DNA of 64,000 nucleotides, taken from assembly GCA_029706075.1 (NCBI GenBank), contig JAINUG010000207.1:919001-983000 (forward strand), given 5' to 3'. This DNA comes from Aldrovandia affinis. Its lineage: Eukaryota; Chordata; Actinopteri; Notacanthiformes; Halosauridae. Each line of letters opens with the position of its first letter. Positions within the stretch are counted from its first letter, which is position 1. This document shows, in pieces, positions 46,538 through 57,900 of this stretch. The notes below the pieces were generated by a model that was not told the origin of the DNA, did not search any database, and was given only the letters and a program-made list of their open reading frames with translations. The translations under genes and the position numbers were made by a program.

Positions 46538-47102
46538 TGTTGTGTTGAGTTATGCAGACCTGGACCCAAATGCAGACTCGGAACGAGGGTAGGATTTGCG
46601 CTCCGCACAGGAGGCGTTTAATTAGAATATAAACAAAAGGCGACTGGAAAACACAGTCAAAACGTAGGCAAAACAGAAATAAACAGGACAGCTATAAAAC
46701 TGGTAAAAAGACTAACAAACAAACGAACAGACTAACAAACAAACGAACAAACCAAAGTATTAAGTATTAGGATAGAAAACGAACAGGCAAGACTGGTAAA
46801 CTGGGGAAACAACGAGAGCCATACGGGAGTTACAATGGACGGATCGGCACTGAAGTGAGTGCGTGCTCAACATAAATAGGCAGGGTGAAATAACTAAATT
46901 GGAACAGCGTGCAGAATGTGCAAGGGAAAGGTTTGTGACAGGCTGAAAACATAACGAGGGAACACAAGACAAAATGCGGAGCGGCGAAGCGCGCCCATAA
47001 AACACGTAACACAGGGTGAACGCAAAAACAAGACATGGCACGCAAGGAAAGAACTGGCAGGAAACACAAGGGAGGTGGACAGGACGGGACGGAGACGTAA
47101 CA
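46538..47102 (-). mobile_element. Chromodomain Ty3/gypsy element, 3' LTR
   Basis: On the minus strand the LTR starts TGTTACGTCTCC at 47102 and ends CAACACAACA at 46538, after a G-rich polypurine tract just inside (GTTGAGGGGGGGTAC). It matches the LTR at 51309-51875 apart from a handful of substitutions and small indels. It contains a 20-bp tandem repeat, GACTAACAAACAAACGAACA, twice on the plus strand. Copies this similar point to a fairly recent insertion. Confidence 0.92.
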
Positions 47103-47112
47103 GTACCCCCCC

Positions 47113-47760
47113 TCAACGGGAGCCTCCTGGCGACCCACCAGGCCTATTCTTCTGAGGGTGGGTCCGGTGGAAGTCCCGAATGAGGGAAGGGTCGAGGATG
47201 AGCTGGCGGGACAACCAGCTCCTCTCCTCGGGGCCATAACCCTCCCAGTCCACCAAATACTGGTAGCCCCGACCCCTGCGACGAATGTCCAGGATGCGCC
47301 GGACAGTGTAGGCTGGGCGCGTTGTCGATGATCCGGGGGTGGAGGGGGAATGGTCGGGAGGCACAGAGGACTGGGCGTGGCGGGCTTGACCTTGGAAACA
47401 TGGAAAACGGGGTGAATCTTGAGGGCTGGAGGGAGTTTGAGTCTGATGGCAGAGGGGTTGATGATGGTTTCTATCAGGTAGGGACCGATGTAGCGTGGCT
47501 GGAGTTTCTTAGATGTGGATTGGGGAATGTCCGTGGTGGAGAGCCAGACTTGCTGACCCGGAGTGTATTGGGGGCTGTGGTGCGGTGGCGGTCCGCCAGG
47601 CGCTGAGTGCGAGCGGTGGAGCGGCGGAGAGCAGAGCGGGTGTCCTCCCAAATCCGTTTGCAGCGCCGGATGTGGGCTTGCACCGACGGGACGGAGATCT
47701 CCTCCTCCTGGGCCGGGAACAGGGGGGCTGATACCCTAGGGAGCATTCAAAGGGGAGAGA
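47113..47760 (-). pseudogene. gypsy integrase C-terminus (GPY/F) and chromodomain, frameshifted
   Basis: One frame gives [14 protein letters not shown] and [20 protein letters not shown], the GPY/F module of chromovirus integrases. Another frame (47364-47113) gives [20 protein letters not shown] and [12 protein letters not shown], a chromodomain. Chromodomains at the integrase end guide insertion to marked chromatin. The frame change between them, near 47,365-47,400, breaks the protein. Confidence 0.88.
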
Positions 47761-48935
47761 CCGGTGGCAGAACAGGTTAAGGCATTGTGCGAATACTCCA
47801 CCCAGGGTAGCAGTTTGCTCCAGGAGGAGGGGTTCGGTCCGTGATGCACCGTAGTGCAGTCCCCAGGTCTTGGTTGGCCCTCTCAGTCTGGCCATTCGTC
47901 TGGGGATGGTAGCCGGAGGACAGGCTGGACGGAGGCCCCCAGGGCCTGGCAAAACGATTTCCAGACATGGGAGGAAAATTGAGGGCCACGGTCCGACACC
48001 ACGTCGATGGGGATCCCATGGAGACGGACCACGTGCTGGACCAGGAGCTCTGCGGTCTCGAGGCTGAGGAAGCTTGGGAAGGGAACAAAATGGACCGCCT
48101 TGGAGAAACGATCGACAATTGTTAGGATGGTATCGTTACCTTCCGAGGGGGAGTCCACAGACGAAGTCACTCCAATGTGACTCCAAGGACGACCTGGGAT
48201 AGGCAGGGGACGGAGGAGACCGCTGGCGGGCTGGTGGGATGCCTTGCTCCTGGCGCAGATGGTGCAGGCCAGTACGAACGCCCGGGCGTCCGCGGCCATG
48301 GACGGCCACCAAAAGCTGCGTTTGAGCAGCGACAAGGTGCGCTGGAACCCGGGGTGGCAGGCCAGACGGGAGGAGTGCGTCCACTGCAGGACCTGGGAAC
48401 GGACGGAATCAGGGACAAACAGGTGAGAACTGGGGTTGGGTCTGGGGTCAGGTTGAGTGGCCTGGGCATCCCTGATCTGACTCTCAATCTCCCAGGTCAC
48501 CGCAGCAACCACACAGGAGGGGGACAGGATGGTGTCAGGGCTCGCCTGTCTGGCTTCGGAGGAGAATAGGCGGGAGAGGGCATCGGGCTTCAGGTTGCGG
48601 GATCCGGGTCTGTGTGTGATGGTAAAATTGAATCGGCCAAAAAACAGTGCCCACCGGGCCTGGCGAGAATTTAGTCTCTTGGCAGACTGGATATAGGCCA
48701 GATTTTTGTGGTCCGTCCAGACGATGAAGGGTTGTTCAGTTCCTTCCAAAAGATGTCGCCACTCCTCCAGGGCGAGCTTGACCGCCAGCAACTCCCGGTT
48801 CCCAACATCATAGTTGCGTTCGGCGGGGGACAGCCGACGGGAGTAGAAGGCGCAGGGATGGAGTTTTGGTCCTTACCCGAGCGTTGGGATAAGATGGCCC
48901 CTACCCCGGAGTCCGAGGCATCTACCTCCACAACG
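47760..48935 (-). pseudogene. gypsy RNase H and integrase core, frameshifted
   Basis: [17 protein letters not shown] starts RNase H; a frame change near 48,860 leads to a 302-codon frame (48791-47883) with [20 protein letters not shown], the end of RNase H, then integrase with [26 protein letters not shown] and the second catalytic Asp in VVSDRGPQF. Around 48,165-48,180 the first catalytic Asp region is read in a shifted frame (GVTSSVDSP instead of a DFV-type phrase, which shows in the next frame). The last part ([15 protein letters not shown]) lies in yet another frame (47777-48118). At least three indels break the protein. Confidence 0.88.
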
Positions 48936-50500
48936 AATTGACGGGAGACGTCAGGATGGACCAGGACAGGAGCAGATGTGAAGCGGTTTTGAGGTCGGTG
49001 AAGGCGGCTTCTGCTTCAGGGGTCCAGGAGAAAGGGATGGATGAGGAGGTGAGTCTGGTGAGGGGTTCGGCTACCCTACTGTAGTCCCGAATGAACCGTC
49101 GATAGAAGTTGGCGAATCCTAAGAACCGCTGCAACTCCTTTAGTGACGACGGCTGAGGCCACTCCACCACCGCCTGGATTTTAGCCGGGTCAGGTTTCAC
49201 CTGCCCACACTCCACAATGTATCCCAGGAAGCTAACCGAAGAGACGTGGAACTCACACTTCTCCGCCTTGACGAACAATTGGTTCTCCCACAGCCTCTCC
49301 AAGACCTGCCGGACATGGGTCGTGTGTTCCTGCAGGTTGCGGGGGAAAATTAAAATGTCGTCAAGGTAGACGAATACGGAGCGGTTGAGGAAGTCCCGGA
49401 GAACATCGTTAACCAATGCCTGGAACACAGCAGGGGCGTTGGTAAGCCCGAACGGCATCACCAGGTACTCGAAATGGCCCAGGGGGGTGTTGAATGCCGT
49501 CTTCCACTCGTCCCCCTCTCGGATCCGAACAAGGTGGTAGGCATTCCGGAGATCCAGTTTGGAAAATATGGTGGCCTCCTGTAGAGGTTCGAAAACAGAG
49601 TTGATGAGGGGGCAGAGGGTATTTGTTTTTGATGGTGATGGAGTTGAGGCTGCGGTAGTCGATGCAGGGACGGAGTGATTTGTCCTTCTTGGCGACGAAG
49701 AAGAATCCTGCACCGACTGGGGATGAGGAGGGTCGGATGATGCCTGCAGCAAGCGAGTCGTGGATGTAGGTCTCCATAGCTGCTCTCTCCGGCCGCGAGA
49801 GATTGAAGAGACGACTGGAAGGCAGGGGAGCCCGGGAAGCAGGTCGATGCCGCAGTCATAGGGCCTATGAGGTGGCAATGAAGATGCTCGGCTCTTGCTG
49901 AACACCTCCGCTAGGTCGTGGTACACGGGGGGAACCGAGGACAGGTCCGGAGGAGTCAACCTGGCAGGAGGTGAAGCGCCCTCCGCGGGTGCTCGAGCAG
50001 ACTGGAGACAAGTGGCGTGGCAGTAGGGGCTCCAGCTCTGGACCTTGCTAGTGACCCAGTCCAGGTGAGGGTTATGGAGTCTGAGCCAGGGTTGACCGAG
50101 GACCAGAGGGGACTGGGGTGAAGAGATGACCAGGAGTTGGATGGTCTCCCGGTGGTTGCCGGAAAGAATGAGCTGCAGGGGTACGGTAGAGTGCGTGACC
50201 TGGGCCAGGAGGTGCCCATCCAGTCCGTGGGCCTGGAGAGGGACAGCAAGGGAACGGGTGGCGATGCCAGTCTGTTGCACCAGCTGGGCATCAATAAAAT
50301 TTCCATCCGCCCCGGAGTCCACCAGGGCGCACAACGGCAGGGGTTGACTGTTCCAGATGAGCGTGGCCCTCAACTGGAAACGAGGCTGGGCGGCTGCGGA
50401 AGACGCGGTGTGGCTCACCAGTAAGCCCAGCTGCACGGCCTCTTCAGCTACTAGCCCCGGGACGGATTGTTGCTTGGTGGTCCGGAAAGAGGGTTCAGGA
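48922..50500 (-). pseudogene. gypsy protease and reverse transcriptase
   Basis: Within a 697-codon open frame (51015-48922) lie the protease active site DSGADG (50302-50319), retrotransposon RT blocks [20 protein letters not shown] and [13 protein letters not shown], the catalytic YLDD (49358-49369), and the end block LQRFLGFANFYRRFI. Between about 49,612 and 49,831 the homologous frame is a different one, with [17 protein letters not shown] and [20 protein letters not shown]. So the long frame conceals two opposite indels. The end near 48,935 also shifts before RNase H. It would copy element RNA in the cytoplasmic particle if intact. Confidence 0.9.
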
Positions 50501-50539
50501 TGTGGAGGAGGAAAAGAGCTTGTCGAGGTGAGGCGACTG

Positions 50540-51292
50540 GTCTTCTCCCTCCGACGCTCCCCAAGCGGTTGTCGACTCTGATGGCGAGGAAACCAGGGCG
50601 TCGAGGAGTCAGGGTAGTCCCTCGTAGCCAGCTGATCCTTCACCATCTCTCCTAACCCGTTACGGAAGGCCCCTTGAAGCGACGCGTCGTTCCATCCGGA
50701 TTCCGCCGCCAGGGTCCTGAACTCCACCGCGTACTCCGCCACGCTGCGGTCCCCCTGGCGGAGATGGAACAGGCGTTGGGAGGAATCTCTTCCACCCACC
50801 GGGTGATCGAAGACCTTCCTCATCTCTGCCACGAACACGGAGTACTGGGAACTGGCTGGGAGCTGGCTGTCCCAGATGGCAGTTGCCCAATCCAGCGCCC
50901 TCCCCCCAAGGCAGCCCATGATAAAGGCGATCTTCGCCTGATCTGAGCCGTAGGAGGAGGGTTGTAGGCGAAAACCGAGGTCGCACTGCATCAGGAACCC
51001 CTTGCAGTTCCCCAAATTGCCATAGTAGCGGTCCGGGTGGGGAATGCGGGGTTCCTGGATTGCCCAACCGGCAGGCTGGCAGGTAGAGTTGGCGCAGGGG
51101 GGTTGGGAGAAGCAGTCTGCGCAGGAAGAGGGAAGCTGGCGCGGAGTTGGGACACTTGTTCCCCCAACTGGGAGATATGGCAGTTCAGATCCCTCAGCCT
51201 CCCGTCCCCCTTATGCGTTGCTCCTGCTGGTTCATGCGAGTCTCTTGGCAGGCAAGGTGATACTGGAGCTCGGTCGAGTCTGCTGGGTCCAT
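50540..51292 (-). pseudogene. gypsy gag
   Basis: The start ATG lies at 51292, only 16 nt inside the LTR, as in sushi/Tf1 elements. The first frame reads MDPADSTELQYHLACQE and stops at 51,194. The homologous capsid part resumes in another frame, with KIAFIMGCLGGRALDWATAI and RQGDRSVAEYAVEFRTLAAE. I see no CCHC zinc knuckle before the protease: EEAVQLG runs straight into LLVSHTA. It may have been deleted. Confidence 0.85.
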
Positions 51293-51308
51293 ACTGGCCG
51301 ATCCGTTC
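51293..51308 (-). other. Self-priming primer site of the gypsy element
   Basis: Read on the minus strand, the 16 nt between LTR and gag ATG are GAACGGATCGGCCAGT. This is not a tRNA end (no TGG start). Ten bases, ACGGATCGGC, are complementary to GCCGATCCGT inside the LTR (51620-51611 minus). Tf1/sushi elements prime with the 5' end of their own RNA in this way. Confidence 0.6.
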
Positions 51309-51875
51309 TGTTGTGTTGAGTTATGCAGACCTGGACCCAAATGCAGACTCGGAACGAGGGTAGGATTTGCGCTCCACACAGGAGGCGTTTAATTAGAATA
51401 TAAACAAAAGGCGACTGGAAAACACAGTCAAAACGTAGGCAAAACAGAAATAAACAGGACAGCTATAAAACTGGTAAAAAGACTAACAAACAAACGAACA
51501 GACTAACAAACAAACGAACAAACCAAAGTATTAAGTATTAGGATAGAAAACGAACAGGCAAGACTGGTAAACTGGGGAAACAAACGAGAGCCATACGGGA
51601 GTTACAATGGACGGATCGGCACTGAAGTGAGTGCGTGCTCAACATAAATAGGCAGGGTGAAATAACTAAATTGGAACAGCGTGCAGAATGTGCAAGGGAA
51701 TGGTTTGTGACAGGCTGAAAACATAACGAGGGAACACAAGACAAAATGCGGAAGCGGCGAAGCCGCGCCCGCAAAAAACACGTAACACAGGGTGAACGCA
51801 AAAACAAGACATGGCACGCAAGGAAAGAACTGGCAGGAAACACAAGGGAGGTGGACAGGACGGGACGGAGACGTA
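51309..51875 (-). mobile_element. Chromodomain Ty3/gypsy element, 5' LTR
   Basis: The copy matches the LTR at 46538-47102 but its outer end reads ACGTAGAAGG where ACGTAACA is expected, so the terminal TGT (minus) is lost or changed. No target duplication joins its flank to the one left of 46538. It promotes element transcription leftward. The predicted RNA start at 51,620 is inferred from self-priming. Confidence 0.9.
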
Positions 51876-51984
51876 GAAGGAAGGCTCCTCTATTTGGGGC
51901 TATGTGGTTAAACATTACTGAAAAAATTGTAAATGTTATTTAAAATGGGTTACAGAAAAAATTGTTTCAACTCTAATCTACTCA

Positions 51985-52770
51985 TTTGAATCTAATATAG
52001 CATAAAATATTTGCATTCAAGAAGTTACCTTGCTTTGCTGATAACAGTAGATATTAGCAATGTTCGTAGGATAATACCATTGAAAATAGGTTGCAGGCAG
52101 GTTTTTTCACAGTTGTTTCGTCATTTGCAAAGCAAGCATGTTAATGAGTATGAGGCTAGCAAACATGCCCACACTAAGAACACTGATACTTCTTCAAGAC
52201 TAACGTCCATTACTGAGGCCTTTTGAGTGAAAATACTTATACATCCAACTCTCAGCATTGGGAAGAAACCACTTCTTTCCATGACATACCACCTAGAAAA
52301 AGATATGGTCTCGTTACGTATGGTTGAGCAAAGTGTCTTCAAGAAAATGGTGAAAATGCTTGATAAGAGACGTGACAAAGGTGTACAGTAAATGCCATGA
52401 CAAGATTGCAGCTGAACTACAACGCATTCAGCACTTCTTGACAGCCAAAGTTATGTGGTCACGCCGCACCATGGAGCCTTATATGAGTTTGACTGTGCAC
52501 TACATTGACGTTAACTGGAAGCTGAAAACCAGGTGCCTCAAAACCATTTATTTTCCGGCCGACCCCAACAGGGAAGAAATCGTGCAAGGGCTAAAGGATG
52601 CATTCTCCTCCTGGGAGCTGTCAGAAATAAAAAATGAGCAGAAGAAAAGCATCACCACGAACAGTGGAACAAACATAGTAGTTAAAGACACCAAACCTCA
52701 ATGGATGGACAAGACTTTGGCCATAGGCTACACTTGCTTTGGCCAAAGCCTACACTTGGCAGGTTCATGA
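51985..52770 (+). pseudogene. hAT transposase fragment (BED finger type), inactive
   Basis: A BED-finger end is seen at about 52,095-52,150 (LFRHLQSKHVNEYE with the paired His). A hAT phrase, YHLEKDMVSLRMVEQ, follows in a second frame near 52,285-52,335. A third frame (52360-52770) has WSRRTMEPYMSLTVHYIDVN, QGLKDAFSSWELSE and FGQSLHLAG. The catalytic Asp normal before MWSSRT is replaced (TAKVMW), and the one in TTDxGTN is Asn (TTNSGTN). C-terminal dimerisation sequence is absent. Such proteins cut and paste hAT DNA and were domesticated as ZBED genes; this copy is plainly dead. Confidence 0.82.
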
Positions 52771-54697
52771 GGTGTGTGAAAATGTTTTCAAGTACAACAT
52801 AACATTGAACATACTTATTACATTATAGTTATTAAATAAATTAAGGTATTCAACAAAATTTATGTTTGAAATGCATGTTTTGTAGGTTCAGTTTAATAGA
52901 TTTAGTTATGTTGCTTTATCGTACAGTGTTATACTTATTACATATAAATGTTAATAGAATGATAACATTCACATATAATTTGTCATCTAATGTAAAATGT
53001 TACTTTTGATCTATCAACAGAGAATGCAGATCCTTGTGTGGAAAGAACATAGTGGTCACATTTTCGTAATCTTCGATTAATGCCAGGGTGAAAGCAGAGA
53101 TGATGTTAGTGACACCCCAGGAAGAATCAAAGCCATCACACTTGCAATGGGAATATTTGTGTACCACAGCCATTGGCATTAAGCCTTTTTATGATCTTTG
53201 CTCCCTTCTTAAAGCAAGGAAAATTGTATCTGATCTTTTTCAACTGGTAGAGATTTGAAAGTTATTCTCTCTTCCCCTAGAGCCTGGTTCCTTTGTGAGC
53301 CAAAGCAAAGGCTGGCTGTACGCTCAATATTGAAATGTGAGTTCTCCTCAGTCCTGATCAAAAGAGTATTAATTAGAGCCTCCACTCTCATTATTGAAAA
53401 GTAGTTCAGCAGTAATTTGTTTCAAATAACACATGAAGAATGCATTTGAACTTTAAGGAAAATGTATAAACAATTTTTCCCATAAATGTATTCACAGGAC
53501 CTTTTTAATTCAGAAGCTACATTCTGCCTCTTCTTTAAATCACCTGCTTTACTGCTCTTGCACGTGAAAAAGTTGCCTCCGCTATTTCTGTCCCTACGAG
53601 TAAGTTCCTCGCCGCACGGTGTTGGCAGGCAGCAGATGTGCCTCTCGTGTGTCGCCCGTGTCTTTGGAGGGGTCCGCTCAGCATATTGCGGCCTACTTCT
53701 GCACTGCGCGGCCAGCCAAGCCACGGGCCGAGCGTCCTGCCATCCATGCTGAAGCAGTCTGCTGTTTGCAAGTGGGCTGTCAGGACACGCTGCGCGCTGC
53801 ATATGGCGCGTCCCGTTAGTGTAAATCGCCAAGGGCCGCCTCCGCTCTGCACGATGATAATTGTTTGACAGGCTCGACTGGCTGCCGGTCCTCTCTTGGC
53901 TGTCAGAGCCTGTTCCCAGACCGGGGAGATGGAGTGAAACAGATACAATGAGAATAGAGCACTCCCACTGTGCCTTTTGATGAAAATTTCATGATTCAGG
54001 ATATTTTCCCCCCTGCCCAGTTCTCTTTTTTTATTTCCATTCTAGGTCCCTCATTTACTAAGTTGAAGGATGCTAATTTGCCTGGACGTTTGACTGTCTA
54101 AAGAGTTTCAGGTGCATACTTGGTGATACCCCAAACCCTGAAACTTTGTGAACTTAGTTTGAGATGGTTGTCATGGTATCGTAAAGGTCTTTCGCTGTGG
54201 AGAAGCCATGCTCCATAGCCAACCTTCTCCCCTCTCTCCCTTGAGCTGAGCTCCTTCTAACCTTCTCCCTCTGTCTGTCCATCCTCTAAGGAATCCCCAA
54301 CATCTCTGGGCTCTGCTCCACCTTCCCTCTCCATGTCTCAGACTCCCTGCACCTCTCTTTCTCTCCTGGGCTGCACTTCTTTCCACCTTCTCCCGACCCC
54401 CTGGAGCTTGATGTGACATGCGGAGACAGATCGGGTTCGACCTCCAACTCATCCGCACTATAATTATCCCCGAATACCCCTGGAGGATTCCTGGCAGAGG
54501 CGGGCCACACTGGACGGCTGGCGATTGAATTAATGATCCACAGCATGTTGTCATGCATTCAATTCTATTTTTATCAGGCCTACTATCTGTTTGGCTGCAC
54601 TATTAAAAAATATACACCTATTTTTTGTTTGTAGCTGGGCACTCACAGTTGAAGTTCTGTCCTCCTGGGAATACCAGCACTGTACCACACTATTTAT
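52771..54697. other. Gene-free stretch with a CpG-rich island-like part
   Basis: Mostly unique sequence. From about 53,560 to 53,950 the composition turns GC- and CpG-rich, which opens overlapping frames of up to 137 codons on both strands. None has a recognisable domain or start. The part also holds homeobox-like ATAATTG and TGACAGG sites (about 53,858-53,875), compatible with a regulatory element. Confidence 0.4.
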
Positions 54698-54900
54698 TTG
54701 GTTGACAGGTGCCCTTATCCAGGCCGACTTAAATAGCTTACATTTTTATGCATGATTTATTTCCACAACTGTTGTAGATATTTATTGAAGCAATCCAGGT
54801 TAAGTACCTTGCTCAAAGGTGCACCGGTATTGTCCCCATGTGGGAATCAAACCCCCAACTTTTGGGTCATGACCACAGCTCCTTCGCTACCGCTACTTAT
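54698..54900 (+). repeat. Diverged fish interspersed repeat (GGTTAAGTACCTTGCTCAAA type)
   Basis: The block has GTGCCCTTATCCAGGCCGAC, then GCAATCCAGGTTAAGTACCT and a GGGAATCAAACCCCCAAC end, in the same order as the repeat at 9711-9890. Confidence 0.7.
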
Positions 54901-57900
54901 CCATGTGACGATGTTCAAAAGGTGACCTGTACCTGCTGTGTTTACCTCAGTTATAAAATAAGTTCAATGTTCTTTGCATTTATGTAACGACTGAGAGGGA
55001 GGAAAAAGCGATGGCAAAAATTGACCGTCACAGGACAGCGGAACGGTCAAGCATAATGTGAGTCACCCGTCCTAGGGAGACTTCACTGGCCGCGCCTCTG
55101 CAGGCAGGGGAATTATTTGTTGCTGAAGTTGAAAAATTCGGAATGCTTGTCGCTACTTCACACAAATAAACAGATCCATGTAAATCAACTTGGATTTCCG
55201 AGGTTTCAGTGCAGACAAATTTAATATGGCCACCATAAAGGACAATATCCTCTTTCTTTAAAAAAAAATGGAGACTATCTCCGATCCCTCATGAATAATT
55301 GACGAGTTGGTTTCTTTTTTCCTAGGTGCTACATATTCGTGAGTTGAGGAGAGAATTCTAAAGGCACAATAGCCTTCACGATGAAATTCAGAACTGATAC
55401 CAGCTTTACTTAGCATAGACATTACTGTTTCTACCTTGCCAGAATTACATTTTCGGCCAGGAGAGCAGCAGAGTGTTCCAGTGATAAGATTACTTCTCTG
55501 GGAGGATTATTATTGCAGACTCTGCAGTTAGTTGCACTGCAATAAAGACTCAGGACACATTGCCAATTCTCTTAGTTGGATATATTGGACATTTGCAGGT
55601 AAAGAAGAACTTTACCTATAAAAAAATACATAATACTTTTATGCCCATGCCAATCTTTATTGAAAGTAAAATGAATGGGTCTAGTTCCACTTCCTGCCAA
55701 CATGCAGATGTATTCAGCAAAGTCAGCCCTTTATAGTACGTGATATGTGAATGGTTACGTTGCTCGACAAGATTTCTTCCTTCTCTTTTTAGACTGTTTT
55801 CATTAGATTATACAGTTTGCAGCTGTGCCTCAATTTGCCTGACTCTGTGCACAATGATAAAATATTGAATATGAATTTGATTTGAAACTCCTGTTCTTTG
55901 TCAGAGAACAGGTTGTTAGGCAGTCATAAGATATTCAGTACTCAACAGTAAATCTACTGTAAAACTTCCTTGCTAAATTGATCGGGTCTGTCTTTTCAGT
56001 AGCAAGTGACAGTTTGTGAATACAGTTTTACTGAGGCTTACAGCAGTGTATGAAAAAGAAGGTTAATAGAATATATGCTATTATTCAGTGTAAAATTATG
56101 CATGTATTTTCACTCCTGTTCCATAAAAATATAAAAGATTTGAATGCCACACTTTGGGCTGCATCTCATAATTGTAAACTTAAAATGTATGTAAATACAG
56201 TGCTTTTTTTTTGTTTTTGTAGTACTCTACCCCCTCCCCCATACAACTCAAGGTTAAGTGAATACAAATGATAATTAAATGTGTTGAGTATCTGTAAAAT
56301 AATGTTTTTTCTTTGTTTGATTATTTATTTATTTGTACCCATTATCCTCTCTAACACCTAGCCTAACAGTGGCCACTGATTGGTCCAGTTGTAGATTGTA
56401 GTTCCTGATTGGCATAGAGGTGAATTTGTGAAATGCCTGATGATGCAGGTGCCTTAGGTCACCCTTTCACATTTTTCTATCTGAATATCAAAGCAGATTT
56501 ATCTTGGAGTTCTACAAAAAATAGTTGTTACTTGTCAGAAAAGCACTCTCAAAGACAGATGTTTCAAAAGAGCTCTTTGTCTGGAAAAGCAAGACTGGAC
56601 ATTTGCACATGACAATGGTTGATTTTTTGATGCAGCCAAGATGAGATTGGTTGATTTCTTTGATGCAGCCAAGGGTGCAGGGTAGGTTTTGTGTGAATTG
56701 AATCTTTCTCCATTCGCTTAAATGGGAATTTCCCTGAACTGTCAACTAAGGTCTACAATGTATATAAAGTCATCAGACGTTCTTATGTAATATGCACAAT
56801 GTTTGTGCGAGTCATACAAAATTGGCAGTCGACATTGTAATGTCTCACAAAATGAGACAGTAATTGACATGAAGCTGGTCTTTCTGTGGGTTAAGGCATA
56901 TGTAACCTGTACCACCCTGTAATACTGTGGGTTACCTCATTCTTATCCAATTTACAATGTATTGCTGAATTGAAATATTCATCCTTGGAACACATTACCG
57001 GGAGGTCACAGCATTCAAAACCTCATTCAAAGCAAGAAATAACTCAATGTAAAGAGCTCAATCTAACAGTTATTTTCTACAAAATACTGTGTTCAGCACC
57101 ATTATCCCTTACAGCTATGTATCTGTCATTGTGATCTTTTGGACTGTCTGTGTATGTGTGTTTCTCACAAGAAGAAGAGAGAGAGAGAGAGAGAGAGAGA
57201 ATGCGTGAATGTGTGAATGTGCCTGCTTGTGGCTCCGGTTGGTGTTCAAGGCAATATGGTGGGGTGGATTTTTTTCCCCGTCCCTCCATCCATTTCCCAA
57301 ACTCAGAGTGCTGAGTCACTGTGCCCAGCTGATCCCGATTTAAATTGAGCCATCCGTCACCCCCATTGTTCCCCCCAGGCCAGTGTCCCTGTCCTGCCTC
57401 GCGCCCCCACCACCACCCACCCAGCCCACACACTCACCCTGCAGTGCAACACTACTCTGCGATGACGCACACTACCAGAGAGGGCCTCTCACCCTGGCAC
57501 GGGGCACGTGGAGGACATAATAAAAACGAAATACCATCTGTGGGAAGGTGCCAATGCCCACCCTCCAGGTTCGCCGTGTCACACGCCGCCAATCTCCGCT
57601 GGGCACTCAGTCCCTGTCCTGCACAGACAGGGACGTCCCACACGGTTTCTAATTACAAACATCCAAGCTTGAGTTCAAGCTTGAGTTCCCCTGTATTCTG
57701 CGGCACAGAGATAACTGGAGCCTAGTACAGTGTGTGATGATTATTTTGATTATGTAAATCGCCAACAACAATAAGTTATGTTTGTGTACTGCTGACAAAT
57801 GAAATACTGTGAGGGACATGCGGATTACTTGCTGAAGAAAATGCATTCAAACCAGTTCCTCCTATTTCTTTGTCCACCTGCTTGTTTGAAGTGAAGAAAA

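Noticed and set aside
47322..48569. Plus-strand frames of up to 130 codons inside the gypsy element
   Set aside because: They are antisense shadows of integrase and RNase H coding sequence.
50660..51067. 135-codon minus-strand frame in the gypsy gag
   Set aside because: It is a Gly/Pro/Arg-rich wrong frame; the capsid similarity lies in the overlapping frame.
53422..53948. Frames of 136 and 137 codons on the minus strand
   Set aside because: They arise from CpG-rich composition; several frames are open at once and none has a domain.
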